A stretch of DNA of 64,000 nucleotides from Leucobacter zeae (GTDB lineage: Bacteria; Actinomycetota; Actinomycetes; Actinomycetales; Microbacteriaceae). The translations under genes were made by a program, and so were the position numbers. How positions within the stretch are numbered: position 1 is the stretch's first letter; each line of letters opens with the position of its first letter. The stretch lies in contig NZ_QYAB01000001.1 in assembly GCF_016758175.1 (NCBI RefSeq), forward strand, positions 2,025,850 through 2,089,849, given 5' to 3'. A model generated the notes under the pieces. That model saw only the letters and a program-made list of their open reading frames with translations, did no database searches and was not told where the DNA came from. Shown one piece after another: positions 10,520 through 20,441 of this stretch.

Positions 10520-10847
10520 TGCCGCGGACGAAGGTGCTCGCCGCGAGCGACCTGGTGCAGGACCAGGCGACGCGCGTCGTCGTCGACGACGTGCCGATCG
10601 CCCTGGTCCTGGACTCGAACGGCGAGATCCACGCCATCGGAGACACCTGCTCCCACGGACAGATCAGCCTGTCAGAGGGATTCGTCGAGGGCGACACGCT
10701 CGAGTGCTGGGCGCACGGCTCGGCGTTCTCGCTGGCGACCGGCGTCCCTCAGAACCTCCCGGCGTACGAGCCGGTTCCCGTCTACGTCGTCGAGATCGAA
10801 GACGGCGACGTGTACATCGACCCCAGCGTTACGAAAGAGATTGAACA

Positions 10848-10851
<4 letters not shown>
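10519..10851 (+). CDS. Rieske-type ferredoxin of the SUF operon
   Basis: 110-residue soluble Rieske [2Fe-2S] protein, of the kind annotated as non-heme iron oxygenase ferredoxin subunit. Cluster ligands are C-x-H (TCSHG, about residues 43-45) and C-x2-H (CWAHG, about 62-65). It is embedded between sufD and sufC with 1-bp and 4-bp overlaps, a placement conserved in many actinobacteria, so it probably supplies electrons to cluster assembly. No direct proof of that role. Confidence 0.9.
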
Positions 10852-11612
<761 letters not shown>

Positions 11613-11621
11613 CCCCTGGTC

Positions 11622-11634
11622 TAGGCTGATCGCA
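11622..11634 (+). promoter_or_regulatory. Internal leaderless promoter for sufT-zwf
   Basis: TAGGCT at 11622-11627 lies 6 nt before the ATG of sufT. There is no ribosome site, which fits a transcript that starts at the A of the ATG. It would give sufT-zwf-opcA-gnd-pgl a promoter independent of sufB. Confidence 0.55.
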
Positions 11635-11984
11635 TGAGCGACGCAACCGCACCCGTTCCCCAGTCGATCGACCCGGAGTTCAGAGAACAGGCGATCGAGG
11701 CGCTCAAGGACGTATCGGACCCCGAGCTCGGCGTGAACATCGTCGACCTCGGCCTGATCTACGACCTGGCCTTCGATCAGGAGCACGACGCGCTCGTGAT
11801 CAGCATGACGCTGACGAGCGCGGGGTGCCCGCTCACCGACGTCATCGAGAACGACATCGCCGAGGCGCTCGACGGCCTCGTCACGGCGTTCCGCATCAAC
11901 TGGGTGTGGATGCCGCCGTGGACGCCCGAGCGCATCACCGATGACGGGCGCGACATGATGCGCGCACTCGGGTTCGCCATCTAG
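11634..11984 (+). CDS. sufT: MIP18/DUF59-family Fe-S assembly factor (SufT-like)
   Basis: 116 residues. Fe-S cluster maturation or trafficking factor of the SufT/PaaD/MIP18 family. The conserved DPELGVNIVDLGLIYD segment and the single functional cysteine in TSAGCPLTD are present. It follows sufC directly, where sufS and sufU often stand, and its stop codon touches the zwf ATG with no gap. The exact role of SufT is not settled in the family. Confidence 0.9.
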   Translation: MSDATAPVPQSIDPEFREQAIEALKDVSDPELGVNIVDLGLIYDLAFDQEHDALVISMTLTSAGCPLTDVIENDIAEALDGLVTAFRINWVWMPPWTPERITDDGRDMMRALGFAI

Positions 11985-13523
11985 ATGCTCCGGTCGAACC
12001 CGCTGCGCTCGCCCGACGATCCTCGCCTCAGCAGGATCGCCGGGCCGAGCGCGCTCGTCATCTTCGGCGTGACAGGGGATCTGTCGCGCAAGAAGCTGAT
12101 GCCGGCGGTGTACGACCTCGCGAACCGGGGGCTCCTGCCCCCGGGCTTCGCGCTCGTCGGCTTCGCGCGCCGCGACTGGGCCGACCGCGACTTCGCCGAG
12201 ATCGTGCACGACGCGGTGCGCAAGTACGCGCGCACGCCCTTCAGCGAGGACACCTGGCAGCAGTTCGCCGAGGGGATCCGCTTCGTGCAGGGCCGCTTCG
12301 ACGACCCCGACGCCTACCGCAGGCTCCGCGAGACGGTCGACGCCCTCGACCGCGAGCGCGGGACGATGGGCAACCACGCCTTCTACCTCTCGATCCCGCC
12401 GCGCTCGTTCCCCGAGGTCGCCCACCATCTGAGCAGCTCGGGGCTCGTCGATCGCTCCGACGAGCGCGGCTCGGCGGGGTGGCGGCGCGTCGTCATCGAG
12501 AAGCCCTTCGGGCACGACCTCGCGTCCGCGCGCGAGCTCAACGACACTCTCGAGTCGGCATTCCCCGCCGACTCGATCTTCCGCATCGATCACTACCTCG
12601 GCAAGGAGACGGTGCAGAACATTCTCGCGCTGCGCTTCGCCAACGCGATGTACGAGCCGATCTGGAATCGCAACTACGTCGATCACGTGCAGATCACCAT
12701 GGCCGAGGACATCGGCGTGGGCGGTCGAGCGGGCTACTACGACGGCGTCGGAGCCGCGCGCGACGTGATCCAGAACCACCTGCTGCAGCTGCTCGCGCTC
12801 ACCGCGATGGAGCAGCCCATCAGTCTGAGCGCCGAGCACCTGCGAGCCGAGAAGGAGAAGGTGCTGGAGGCGGTCAGGCTTCCCGAGGACCCGGGCTCCG
12901 CCACGGCGCGCGGCCAGTACTCCGGCGGTTGGCAGGGCGGCAGGCCCGTCAACGCCTTCCTGCAGGAGGAGGGCATGGATCCCGCCTCGCGCACCGAGAC
13001 CTACGCCGCCATGAAGCTCGAGGTCAGCACCCGGCGCTGGGCAGGGGTGCCGTTCTACCTCCGCACCGGAAAGCGGCTCGGCCGTCGCGTCACCGAGATC
13101 GCAGTGGTCTTCCGGCGCGAGCCGGGCGAGCTGTTCGGCCGGTCCCAGACCGCCGAGCAAGGCTCGAACGCGCTCGTCATCCGCGTGCAGCCGGACGAGG
13201 GCATCACCATGCGGTTCGGCGCGAAGGTGCCAGGCGCGGGGACTCGGGTCCGCGATGTGACCATGGATTTCGGCTACGGTCACGCATTCACCGAGGCCAG
13301 CCCCGAGGCGTACGAGCGGCTGATCCTGGATGTGCTGCTCGGCGATGCTCCGCTGTTCCCGCGACAGCGCGAGGTGGAGCTCTCGTGGCGCATCCTCGAC
13401 CCGATCGAGCGGCACTGGGCGTCGGTCGATGCTCCGCTCGAGCAGTACGCTCCCGGATCATGGGGGCCGGATTCCGCTCACGAGCTGCTCGCGCGCGACG
13501 GGCGGACCTGGAGGCGCCCGTGA
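11985..13523 (+). CDS. zwf: Glucose-6-phosphate dehydrogenase
   Basis: First step of the oxidative pentose phosphate pathway, making NADPH. 512 residues with the coenzyme-binding IFGVTGDLSRKK at about 26-37, the active-site RIDHYLGKE at about 200, and EKPFGHDL. The ATG directly abuts the sufT stop. It overlaps opcA as GTGA. Transcription may begin at the sufT leaderless promoter. Confidence 0.96.
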   Translation: MLRSNPLRSPDDPRLSRIAGPSALVIFGVTGDLSRKKLMPAVYDLANRGLLPPGFALVGFARRDWADRDFAEIVHDAVRKYARTPFSEDTWQQFAEGIRFVQGRFDDPDAYRRLRETVDALDRERGTMGNHAFYLSIPPRSFPEVAHHLSSSGLVDRSDERGSAGWRRVVIEKPFGHDLASARELNDTLESAFPADSIFRIDHYLGKETVQNILALRFANAMYEPIWNRNYVDHVQITMAEDIGVGGRAGYYDGVGAARDVIQNHLLQLLALTAMEQPISLSAEHLRAEKEKVLEAVRLPEDPGSATARGQYSGGWQGGRPVNAFLQEEGMDPASRTETYAAMKLEVSTRRWAGVPFYLRTGKRLGRRVTEIAVVFRREPGELFGRSQTAEQGSNALVIRVQPDEGITMRFGAKVPGAGTRVRDVTMDFGYGHAFTEASPEAYERLILDVLLGDAPLFPRQREVELSWRILDPIERHWASVDAPLEQYAPGSWGPDSAHELLARDGRTWRRP

Positions 13524-14488
13524 TCGAGAGCCTGCCCAACACGAGCGTGAGCGAGGTCGCGAAACGCCTCGTGTCGATGCGTCAGGAGAGCGGCGTCTCG
13601 GCGCTCGGACGTGTACTCACCCTGGTCATCGCCGCATCGGGCGAGCTCGACGAGGCCGCGATCGAGGCGGCCAACCATGCCTCGAACGAGCACCCGATGC
13701 GGGTGATCGTGCTGCTGACCCGGCCGGACGAGGCGGAGCCGCGCCTCGACGCGGAGATCCGCGTCGGCGCCGATGCCGGAGCCAGCGACGTGGTCGTGCT
13801 GAGCGCCTACGGGGCCGCGGCGACGGGCGTCGAGAGCCTCGTGACGGGCCTGCTGCTGCCCGACGCCCCGGTCGCGGTCTGGTGGCCGGAGGACGCTCCG
13901 GATCGCCCGGGATCCGATCCCGTCGGCCGCATCGCGCAGCGGCGCATCACCGACGCGGTCAACGCCGGCTGGGGCGGGCGCATCGCGGGCTACTCGCCGG
14001 GGGACACCGACCTCGCCTGGACGAGGCTGACGCGCTGGCGGGAGTTCCTCGCGGCGATCCTCGACCAGCCGCCGTTCGACCCGGTGACCTCGGTCGAGGT
14101 CGTGGGCTCGGTCGAGTCGCCCTCCACCGAGCTCCTCGCGGCCTGGCTCGAACTCGCTCTCGACGTCCCCACGTCGTGCGTGCTGCTCGACCGCGCGCAG
14201 CACGCCGAGGGCGTGCGCTCCGTCACGCTGCGGCGCGCCGGAGGAGACGCCGTGCTCGAACGCACCTCGGCATCGCGCGCCGACCTGCGGCAGCCGGGCC
14301 AGCCGACGCACGAGATCGTGCTGCCGAGGCGCTCGCTCAGCGAGTGCCTCGCGGAGGAGCTGCGCGGCCTCCACGAGGACATCATGTACGGCCGCGTGCT
14401 GGAGCAGCTCCGCCGCTCCCGCGCGGCGCGCGGCGCGGCAGGCACCGCCCGCGCGACGACCCCCAGCACCGAAGAGATGGAGCACTGA
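13520..14488 (+). CDS. opcA: Glucose-6-phosphate dehydrogenase assembly protein OpcA
   Basis: 322 residues. In actinobacteria and cyanobacteria OpcA allosterically activates and assembles Zwf, and it is coded next to zwf as here. Recognisable segments are MRVIVLLTR, LLPDAPVAVWWPEDAP and GWGGRIAGYSPGDTDLAW. The GTG start overlaps the zwf stop by 4 bp. Confidence 0.93.
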   Translation: MIESLPNTSVSEVAKRLVSMRQESGVSALGRVLTLVIAASGELDEAAIEAANHASNEHPMRVIVLLTRPDEAEPRLDAEIRVGADAGASDVVVLSAYGAAATGVESLVTGLLLPDAPVAVWWPEDAPDRPGSDPVGRIAQRRITDAVNAGWGGRIAGYSPGDTDLAWTRLTRWREFLAAILDQPPFDPVTSVEVVGSVESPSTELLAAWLELALDVPTSCVLLDRAQHAEGVRSVTLRRAGGDAVLERTSASRADLRQPGQPTHEIVLPRRSLSECLAEELRGLHEDIMYGRVLEQLRRSRAARGAAGTARATTPSTEEMEH

Positions 14489-14490
14489 AC

Positions 14491-15939
14491 GTGACAGGAA
14501 CCGCAGCGAACATCGGCGTCGTCGGCCTCGCCGTGATGGGGGCGAACCTCGCGCGCAATCTCGCGAGTCGCGAGGGCAACACCGTCGCGGTGCTGAATCG
14601 CAGCCCCGAGCGCACCGAGCGCCTCGTCGCCGAGCACCCCGAGGCCGGCTTCGTGGCGACCTTCTCCGCCGAGGAGTTCGCGGCCTCCCTCTCGCGGCCC
14701 CGCACCGCGATCATCATGGTGCAGGCCGGTGCGGCGACCGACGCCGTCATCGACGACCTCGTACGCGTCTTCGAGCCGGGCGACATCATCGTCGACGGCG
14801 GCAACGCCTTCTTCCCCGACACGATCCGTCGCGAGCGCGCGGTGCGCGAGACGGGGATCAACTTCGTCGGCGCGGGCATCTCGGGCGGCGAGGAGGGCGC
14901 GCTCAACGGCCCCAGCATCATGCCGGGCGGGTCCGAGGAGGCGTGGCGCACCCTCGGCCCGATCCTGCGCTCCATCGCCGCCGTCGCCGACGGTGAGCCC
15001 TGCGTGACGCACATCGGTCACGACGGCGCAGGCCATTTCGTGAAGATGGTGCACAACGGCATCGAGTACGCGGACATGCAGCTCATCGCGGAGGCCTACG
15101 ACCTCATCCGCCGAGGCACGGGCAAGAGCCCCGCCGAGATCGCCGACATCTTCGCGGAGTGGAACCGGGGCGAGCTCGAGTCCTACCTCATCGAGATCAC
15201 CGCCGAGGTGCTGCGACAGGTGGACGCGGCCACCGGGCGCCCGCTCGTCGACGTGATCCTGGACCAGGCCGGCGCGAAGGGCACCGGCGCGTGGACCGTG
15301 CAGACGGCGCTCGCGCTCGGGGTGCCAGTGTCCGGCATCGCCGAGGCCACCTTCGCCCGTTCGCTGTCCTCCCACCCCGAGCAGCGCGCCGCTGCGGCCG
15401 CCCTTCCAGGCCCGGTGGCGCCGGTCTCCGCCGGGGCCGACGCAGCGGAGACCGCCGCGTTCATCGAGGACGTGCGCCAGGCCCTGTACGCGTCGAAGAT
15501 CGTCGCGTACTCCCAGGGCTTCGATGAGATCCGCGCCGGCGCCGCCGAGCACGACTGGTCCATCGACCTCGGCGCCGTCGCGAAGATCTGGCGCGCCGGC
15601 TGCATCATCCGCGCCCAGTTCCTGAACCGCATCGCCGAGGCGTACGCCGCCGAGGCCGAGCTGCCCCTCCTCATGTCCGCGCCCTACTTCGCGGACGCGC
15701 TCGTGCGCGGACAGGAGGCCTGGCGCCGCGTGGTCGTGCGCGCGACCGTCTCGGGCATCCCCGCGCCGGCATTCTCCTCGTCGCTGGCCTACTACGACGG
15801 ACTGCGCGCCGAGCGCCTGCCCGCCGCTCTCGTGCAGGGGCAGCGCGACTTCTTCGGGGCGCACACCTACCGCCGCGTCGATCGGCCCGGATCGTTCCAC
15901 ACGCTGTGGTCGGGGGACCGCAGCGAGGTCGAGGCCTAG
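14491..15939 (+). CDS. gnd: 6-phosphogluconate dehydrogenase, NADP-dependent, decarboxylating
   Basis: Oxidative decarboxylation of 6-phosphogluconate to ribulose 5-phosphate, the second NADPH-yielding step. 482 residues with the coenzyme motif GLAVMGANLARN at the N terminus, the substrate motif GAGISGGEEGA, KMVHNGIEYADM, and DQAGAKGTGAWT. Long form, like E. coli Gnd. The GTG start lies 2 nt after the opcA stop. Insertion of gnd between opcA and pgl puts all oxidative-branch genes in one operon. Confidence 0.96.
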   Translation: MTGTAANIGVVGLAVMGANLARNLASREGNTVAVLNRSPERTERLVAEHPEAGFVATFSAEEFAASLSRPRTAIIMVQAGAATDAVIDDLVRVFEPGDIIVDGGNAFFPDTIRRERAVRETGINFVGAGISGGEEGALNGPSIMPGGSEEAWRTLGPILRSIAAVADGEPCVTHIGHDGAGHFVKMVHNGIEYADMQLIAEAYDLIRRGTGKSPAEIADIFAEWNRGELESYLIEITAEVLRQVDAATGRPLVDVILDQAGAKGTGAWTVQTALALGVPVSGIAEATFARSLSSHPEQRAAAAALPGPVAPVSAGADAAETAAFIEDVRQALYASKIVAYSQGFDEIRAGAAEHDWSIDLGAVAKIWRAGCIIRAQFLNRIAEAYAAEAELPLLMSAPYFADALVRGQEAWRRVVVRATVSGIPAPAFSSSLAYYDGLRAERLPAALVQGQRDFFGAHTYRRVDRPGSFHTLWSGDRSEVEA

Positions 15940-15952
15940 GGCACGGCACCGG

Positions 15953-16660
15953 ATGCGCACCGCCGTCTTCGCGGGCGTCGACGAGCTCGCCGACGCCCTC
16001 GCCGCCGAGCTGCTGGCCGTGCTCCGCGACCGCCAGGCCGATGGCGCGATCCCGTGCGTCGTGCTCACGGGCGGCACCGGGGGAGCGGCCGCACTCGCCG
16101 CGCTCGCGCGTCGGTCCGGCGAGCCCGGCGTCGACTGGTCGCGCGTGCGCTTCCTCTGGGGCGACGAGCGGTGGCTGCCGACCGGCGACCCCGAGCGCAA
16201 CGACCGGCTGGCCGACGACTCCCTCTTCGCCGCCGTGCGGGTCGCTCGGGAGCTCGTGCACCGCGCCGCGGCATCCGACTCCGGCACGTCGCTCGATGCC
16301 GCCGCCGCTGACTACGCCGGCGTCGTCGATGCGGTCGACCGCATCGACGTCGCCATCGCCGGCGTCGGCCCCGACGGTCACGTCGCCTCGCTCTTCCCGG
16401 GGCGGCCTGAGCTCCGCGTCGTCGGCCCCGATGCGCCCTCGGCCGTGGCGGTGCGCGACTCGCCGAAGCCGCCGCCCGAGCGGATCTCGCTCACAGCCCC
16501 CGCGCTCAACCGAGCGGACCGCGTGTGGCTCATCGCCGCAGGGGCGGGCAAGCGCGACGCCGTGGCCGACCTCTTCGAGCCGCGACGGAGCCCTGCTGCG
16601 GCGCTGGACGGCCGCATCGAGACCGTGCTCTGGACCGACGAGGCCGCCGCGGCCGGCTGA
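15953..16660 (+). CDS. pgl: 6-phosphogluconolactonase
   Basis: Hydrolyses 6-phosphoglucono-lactone made by Zwf. 235 residues of the NagB/DevB fold: VVLTGGTGG near the N terminus, FLWGDERWLP, and GVGPDGHVASLFPG at about residue 137. Last gene of sufT-zwf-opcA-gnd-pgl, 13 nt after gnd. Confidence 0.94.
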   Translation: MRTAVFAGVDELADALAAELLAVLRDRQADGAIPCVVLTGGTGGAAALAALARRSGEPGVDWSRVRFLWGDERWLPTGDPERNDRLADDSLFAAVRVARELVHRAAASDSGTSLDAAAADYAGVVDAVDRIDVAIAGVGPDGHVASLFPGRPELRVVGPDAPSAVAVRDSPKPPPERISLTAPALNRADRVWLIAAGAGKRDAVADLFEPRRSPAAALDGRIETVLWTDEAAAAG

Positions 16661-16698
16661 CCGCGTCGCCCTGCGGCGTCGCTCAGGCGCGGGACCGG

Positions 16699-16704
16699 TA
16701 GACT
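16699..16704 (+). promoter_or_regulatory. Candidate -10 of the ABC-F gene
   Basis: TAGACT about 37 nt before the GTG start; no convincing -35. Unlike the leaderless genes, this one has a leader with AAGGAG before the start. Confidence 0.35.
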
Positions 16705-16740
16705 AGTGAGGTTGTCCGCGCACCAGAAGGAGCCTCTCCC

Positions 16741-18339
16741 GTGATTACCGTCGAGGATCTCGCGATCGACGTCGGCGCCCGCCGCCTGATGTCGGGCGTC
16801 ACGTTCCGAGTGAACCCGGGAGACAAGATCGGTCTCGTCGGCCGCAACGGCGCGGGCAAGACCACGCTCACCCGCACGCTCTCGGGCGAGCTGCAGCCCG
16901 CCGAGGGCAGCATCTCCGTCACGGGCGAGCTCGGCTTCCTCCCGCAGGACCCGCGCACGGGCGATCCCGAGCAGATCGCGCGCCACCGGATCCTCGACGC
17001 CCGCGGGCTCGGGACGCTGCAGCAGAGCATCGCGAAGGCGACCGAGGACATGGGCTCCGACGATCCCGCGGTCGCCGAGAAGGCGATGAAGCGCTTCGGC
17101 AACCTGACCGACCGGTTCCACGCGCTCGGCGGCTACGCCGCGGAGTCCGAGGCGGCCTCGATCTCGAACAACCTCGGCCTGCCCGATCGCATCCTCGATC
17201 AGCCGCTCAAGACGCTCTCGGGCGGACAGCGCCGTCGCATCGAGCTCGCGCGCATCCTGTTCTCGGACGCCGACACGATGATCCTCGACGAGCCCACGAA
17301 CCACCTCGACGCCGATTCGATCGTCTGGCTGCGCGAGTTCCTGAAGACGTCGAAGGCCGGCGTCATCGTCATCAGCCACGACATCGACCTCGTGGGGGAG
17401 ACCGTGAACCGCGTCTTCTACCTCGACGCGAATCGCCAGGTCATCGACATCTACAACATGAACTGGAAGCTCTACCAGCGCCAGCGCGCCGCAGACGAGG
17501 AGCGCCGCCGCAAGGAGCGCGCGAACGTCGAGAAGAAGGCGTCCGTGCTCAAGGATCAGGCGGCGAAGTTCGGGGCGAAGGCGTCGAAGGCCGCCGCCGC
17601 GCACCAGATGGTCGCGCGCGCCGAGAAGATGCTCTCCGGCCTCGACGAGGTGCGCCAGGTGGAGCGCGTCGCGAAGCTGCGCTTCCCCGACCCCGCGCCC
17701 TGCGGCAAGACCCCGCTCATGGCCGAGGGCCTGTCGAAGTCGTACGGCTCCCTCGAGATCTTCGCGGGCGTCGACCTCGCCATCGACCGCGGGTCGAAGG
17801 TGGTCGTGCTCGGCCTCAACGGCGCGGGCAAGACCACACTGCTGCGCCTGCTCGCGGGCGTGGACGAGCCCGACACCGGCGAGCTCATCCCCGGGCACGG
17901 CCTGCGGGTCGGCTACTACGCGCAGGAGCACGAGACGCTCGACGTCAAGGCCAGCGTGCTGCAGAACATGATCTCGGTCTCGCAGCACCTCACCGAGACC
18001 GAGGCGCGGCGTGTGCTCGGTTCCTTCCTCTTCACGGGGGACGACGTGCACAAGCCGGCCGGCGTGCTGTCGGGCGGCGAGAAGACCCGCCTGGCGCTCG
18101 CGATGCTCGTCGTCTCGAGCGCGAACGTGCTGCTGCTCGACGAGCCGACGAACAACCTCGACCCCGCCAGTCGCGAGGAGGTGCTCGACGCGCTCGCGCA
18201 CTTCTCGGGCGCCGTCGTCCTGGTCTCGCACGATCCCGGCGCGGTCGAGGCGCTGAATCCCGAGCGCGTCCTGATCATGCCCGAGGCGACCGAGGATCAC
18301 TGGTCGAAGGAGTACCTCGAGCTCATCGAGCTGGCGTAG
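16741..18339 (+). CDS. ABC-F family ATPase (ribosome-associated type)
   Basis: 532 residues, two ABC domains and no membrane segment, so a soluble ABC-F protein that acts on ribosomes rather than a transporter. Walker A motifs GRNGAGKTT (about 36) and GLNGAGKTT (about 355), signatures LSGGQRRRIELA and LSGGEKTRLALA, and both Walker B motifs (MILDEPTNHLD, LLLDEPTNNLD). The charged linker (RQRAADEERRRKERANVEKK) is the usual tRNA-contacting arm. The GTG start has AAGGAG upstream. Could be an EttA-, Uup- or resistance-type member; the sequence alone does not decide. Confidence 0.9.
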   Translation: MITVEDLAIDVGARRLMSGVTFRVNPGDKIGLVGRNGAGKTTLTRTLSGELQPAEGSISVTGELGFLPQDPRTGDPEQIARHRILDARGLGTLQQSIAKATEDMGSDDPAVAEKAMKRFGNLTDRFHALGGYAAESEAASISNNLGLPDRILDQPLKTLSGGQRRRIELARILFSDADTMILDEPTNHLDADSIVWLREFLKTSKAGVIVISHDIDLVGETVNRVFYLDANRQVIDIYNMNWKLYQRQRAADEERRRKERANVEKKASVLKDQAAKFGAKASKAAAAHQMVARAEKMLSGLDEVRQVERVAKLRFPDPAPCGKTPLMAEGLSKSYGSLEIFAGVDLAIDRGSKVVVLGLNGAGKTTLLRLLAGVDEPDTGELIPGHGLRVGYYAQEHETLDVKASVLQNMISVSQHLTETEARRVLGSFLFTGDDVHKPAGVLSGGEKTRLALAMLVVSSANVLLLDEPTNNLDPASREEVLDALAHFSGAVVLVSHDPGAVEALNPERVLIMPEATEDHWSKEYLELIELA

Positions 18340-18345
18340 CGCCCG

Positions 18346-19329
18346 TCACTCCGCGTCCGACGCCGCGGAGGGCGACGCGCCGTCAGCGGCGCGTTCCCCG
18401 GCGCCGTCCTCGGTGGCGTCGGGATCGGCCTTCCGCTCGCCCGAGCCCTTCGCGGCGTCGGGATCCGCCGGCCCGAGTCGCGTGATCACGAACGCGGCGC
18501 CGTCCTGCGGCATGCCGTTCGTGTAATAGGCGACGTGCGGCTTCTCATCGAGGTCGAGACTGCTCTGGCACACGAAGTCCCCCGCCACGCAGTAGTCGCG
18601 GATCCGGTCGGCGAAGTCCTCCAGCGCCCCGACCGGGCGGGGGAGCAGCCCGTTCAGCGCCGGATCGAAGCCGCCGGTGTTGAACTCCTCCGCACCGACG
18701 AAGCGCGGATCCCCGAAGAAGACGATCGCGAGGATCGCGTCGGCGGCGCCGTCATCGATCGTGCCGACGGTCCCGCCGACGAGACGCGCCTCGGGGTCGG
18801 AGAGCGCGTCGCCGATCACGAGGGCGCCCTGTGAGTAGCCGAGCAGCACGAACCGCTGATCGGGGCAGGCCTCGTGCTGCACGTCGAGCGTATCCACCAG
18901 CAGACGCGCGCCGAGGGTCCCGCCCTCGTTGACGTCGGTGTCGGCCGGGTAGTCCAGGTCGAGCGTGTCGACCTCTCCCGGCCGCGCATCGGAGACGGAC
19001 TTCGCGACGGTCGCGACGAGCTGGCCCTTCGACGGTTCTCCCGTGCCGCGTGCGGTGATCACGAGGTAGGGGGAGCAGTCGATCGGTTCGACGAGGGGAT
19101 CCGGATGCGCCTCGGCATCGTACTCCTCGGCGGCCTGCACCGGCGCGGGATGCTCGGTCACCTCGGTCAGTGACTCCCGGGTGGTCTCGGGGTCGGTCCC
19201 CGGCGCGCACGCGGAGAGCAGCAGCGAAACGCCGGCGAGGCAGGCCGCGAGGAGTGCGCGCGCCGGAGCGCCGCGCCTCGGTCGGGCGGCGGAACGCAGA
19301 GAGTCGGGCGCGGTGCGGGCGTCAGGCAT
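18346..19329 (-). CDS. Cutinase-like serine esterase lipoprotein
   Basis: 327 residues. The N-terminal signal peptide ends in a lipobox (SLLLSAC), so it is probably a membrane-anchored lipoprotein. The cutinase alpha/beta-hydrolase domain has the nucleophile elbow GYSQGA, an acid in DYCVAGDFVC and a histidine in PHVAYY; paired cysteines match the family. The C terminus is acidic and low complexity. The ATG lies inside the last codons of SURF1 (8-bp overlap), making it the last gene of a four-gene operon. Natural substrate unknown. Confidence 0.85.
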   Translation of the reverse strand: MPDARTAPDSLRSAARPRRGAPARALLAACLAGVSLLLSACAPGTDPETTRESLTEVTEHPAPVQAAEEYDAEAHPDPLVEPIDCSPYLVITARGTGEPSKGQLVATVAKSVSDARPGEVDTLDLDYPADTDVNEGGTLGARLLVDTLDVQHEACPDQRFVLLGYSQGALVIGDALSDPEARLVGGTVGTIDDGAADAILAIVFFGDPRFVGAEEFNTGGFDPALNGLLPRPVGALEDFADRIRDYCVAGDFVCQSSLDLDEKPHVAYYTNGMPQDGAAFVITRLGPADPDAAKGSGERKADPDATEDGAGERAADGASPSAASDAE

Positions 19330-20197
19330 CGATCAGTGCGTCCTCTTCTTCGGCGTCGCTCGGTCCGCGCCGCTTCCGGCGCTCCGAGGTCCTGCGGTCC
19401 TGTTCGAGCACCTCTGCGCTGCCGGCGTTGAGGCCGCGATACTCCCGGCGCGCGGCATAGGCGACGCCGATGCCCGCGATGATGATGAAGACGTACCACT
19501 GCAGTGCGTAGGAGAGGTGCGGGCCCTCGTCGCGCTCGGGCCGCCGGGGCAGGTCGCCGTGCTCGCCCTCCGGCGTCTCCGAGATCAGCATGCCGTATGC
19601 GCCGACGTACGCCTCGCCCGACGTGCCCGTGACGCGCGCGACCTCGGGCAGGTCGATGCTCGCGACCGTGCGGCCCTCGGACGTACGGCCCGGGATCGGC
19701 GGCTCGCTCGCGCGCAGGCGCGCCTCGACGCGCACCTCTCCCGCCGGTGCGGCGGGCAGTGCGCTCGTCTCGATGGATTCGGCCGTCGCGCCGTCCACCG
19801 CCACCCAGCCGCGGTCGACGAAGAAGACCTCGCCGGTCGTCGTGCGCAGCGCCTGCACGAGGTCGGAGCCGACGCCAGACGGGCCCGGGCGGTTGCGTGC
19901 GAGCATCGGCTCGCCGATGTACTCGCCGACGACCTCGACCGGGCGCCACTTCTGCGAGTCCTCGTCGAAGGAGTCTGGGGAGGGGAGCTGTTCGGCGAGC
20001 GGAGTCGGGGCAGCGTCGTAGTTCGCGTCGATCCGCGCGATCTCGGCCCTGGCCTCCGCGCGACGGTCGAACTGCCAGTTGCCGAGCAGCACGCACGCGA
20101 TCGAGAAGACCACGAGCATCGCGAAGTACCCGAGCCAGCGCGCCGAGGAGAGGAACCGCCAGCCGACCTGCTCGGTTCCGGAATCCGCCTCAGCCAT
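19322..20197 (-). CDS. SURF1-family cytochrome oxidase assembly protein
   Basis: SURF1 proteins help insert heme A into oxidase subunit I. 291 residues with the typical layout: a first membrane helix at about 17-36, an extracytoplasmic domain (NRPGPSGVGSDLVQAL, VFFVDRGWV), a second helix near the C terminus (YALQWYVFIIIAGIGVAYAA), then a basic tail. The ATG overlaps the upstream small gene by 8 bp. Fits the heme A and oxidase genes elsewhere in the window. Confidence 0.9.
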   Translation of the reverse strand: MAEADSGTEQVGWRFLSSARWLGYFAMLVVFSIACVLLGNWQFDRRAEARAEIARIDANYDAAPTPLAEQLPSPDSFDEDSQKWRPVEVVGEYIGEPMLARNRPGPSGVGSDLVQALRTTTGEVFFVDRGWVAVDGATAESIETSALPAAPAGEVRVEARLRASEPPIPGRTSEGRTVASIDLPEVARVTGTSGEAYVGAYGMLISETPEGEHGDLPRRPERDEGPHLSYALQWYVFIIIAGIGVAYAARREYRGLNAGSAEVLEQDRRTSERRKRRGPSDAEEEDALIDA

Positions 20198-20441
20198 CGA
20201 GCTCACCCACCGATCTCGTCTCGAGCGGGAAGTCCCGCGTCGCCAGGAACTCCCGCAGCGTCTCAAGATGCGCGGGGCACGCGAGCCAGGTCTTGCGCCG
20301 GTCCTCAGCATGGATCTTCGGATTGCGCCAGAGGATCGCGTGCAGCGCCTCCTCGCGGCATCCGGCGCGCGAGCACGTGAAGCGGTGCGCCGGAGCGCCG
20401 CCGAGCATCGGGATCGGCGATCCGGCGCCGATGCCCGTCAC
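20190..20441 (-). CDS. Small cysteine/histidine protein, putative zinc-binding
   Basis: 83 residues, function unknown. A CSRAGC pair near residue 23 and a CPAH motif near residue 55 suggest a single zinc site, and HAILWRNPKIHAEDRRKTW lies between them. Small proteins of this type are sometimes labelled acetone carboxylase, almost certainly by error, since the length and motifs do not fit that enzyme. The GTG start overlaps the DUF3099 stop (GTGA), and its end overlaps SURF1, so it is always co-translated with an oxidase assembly factor. Confidence 0.8.
   Translation of the reverse strand: MTGIGAGSPIPMLGGAPAHRFTCSRAGCREEALHAILWRNPKIHAEDRRKTWLACPAHLETLREFLATRDFPLETRSVGELDG

Noticed and set aside
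20190-20441. Acetone carboxylase subunit, a label often given to similar small proteins
   Set aside because: Length and the cysteine/histidine pattern do not match any acetone carboxylase subunit.
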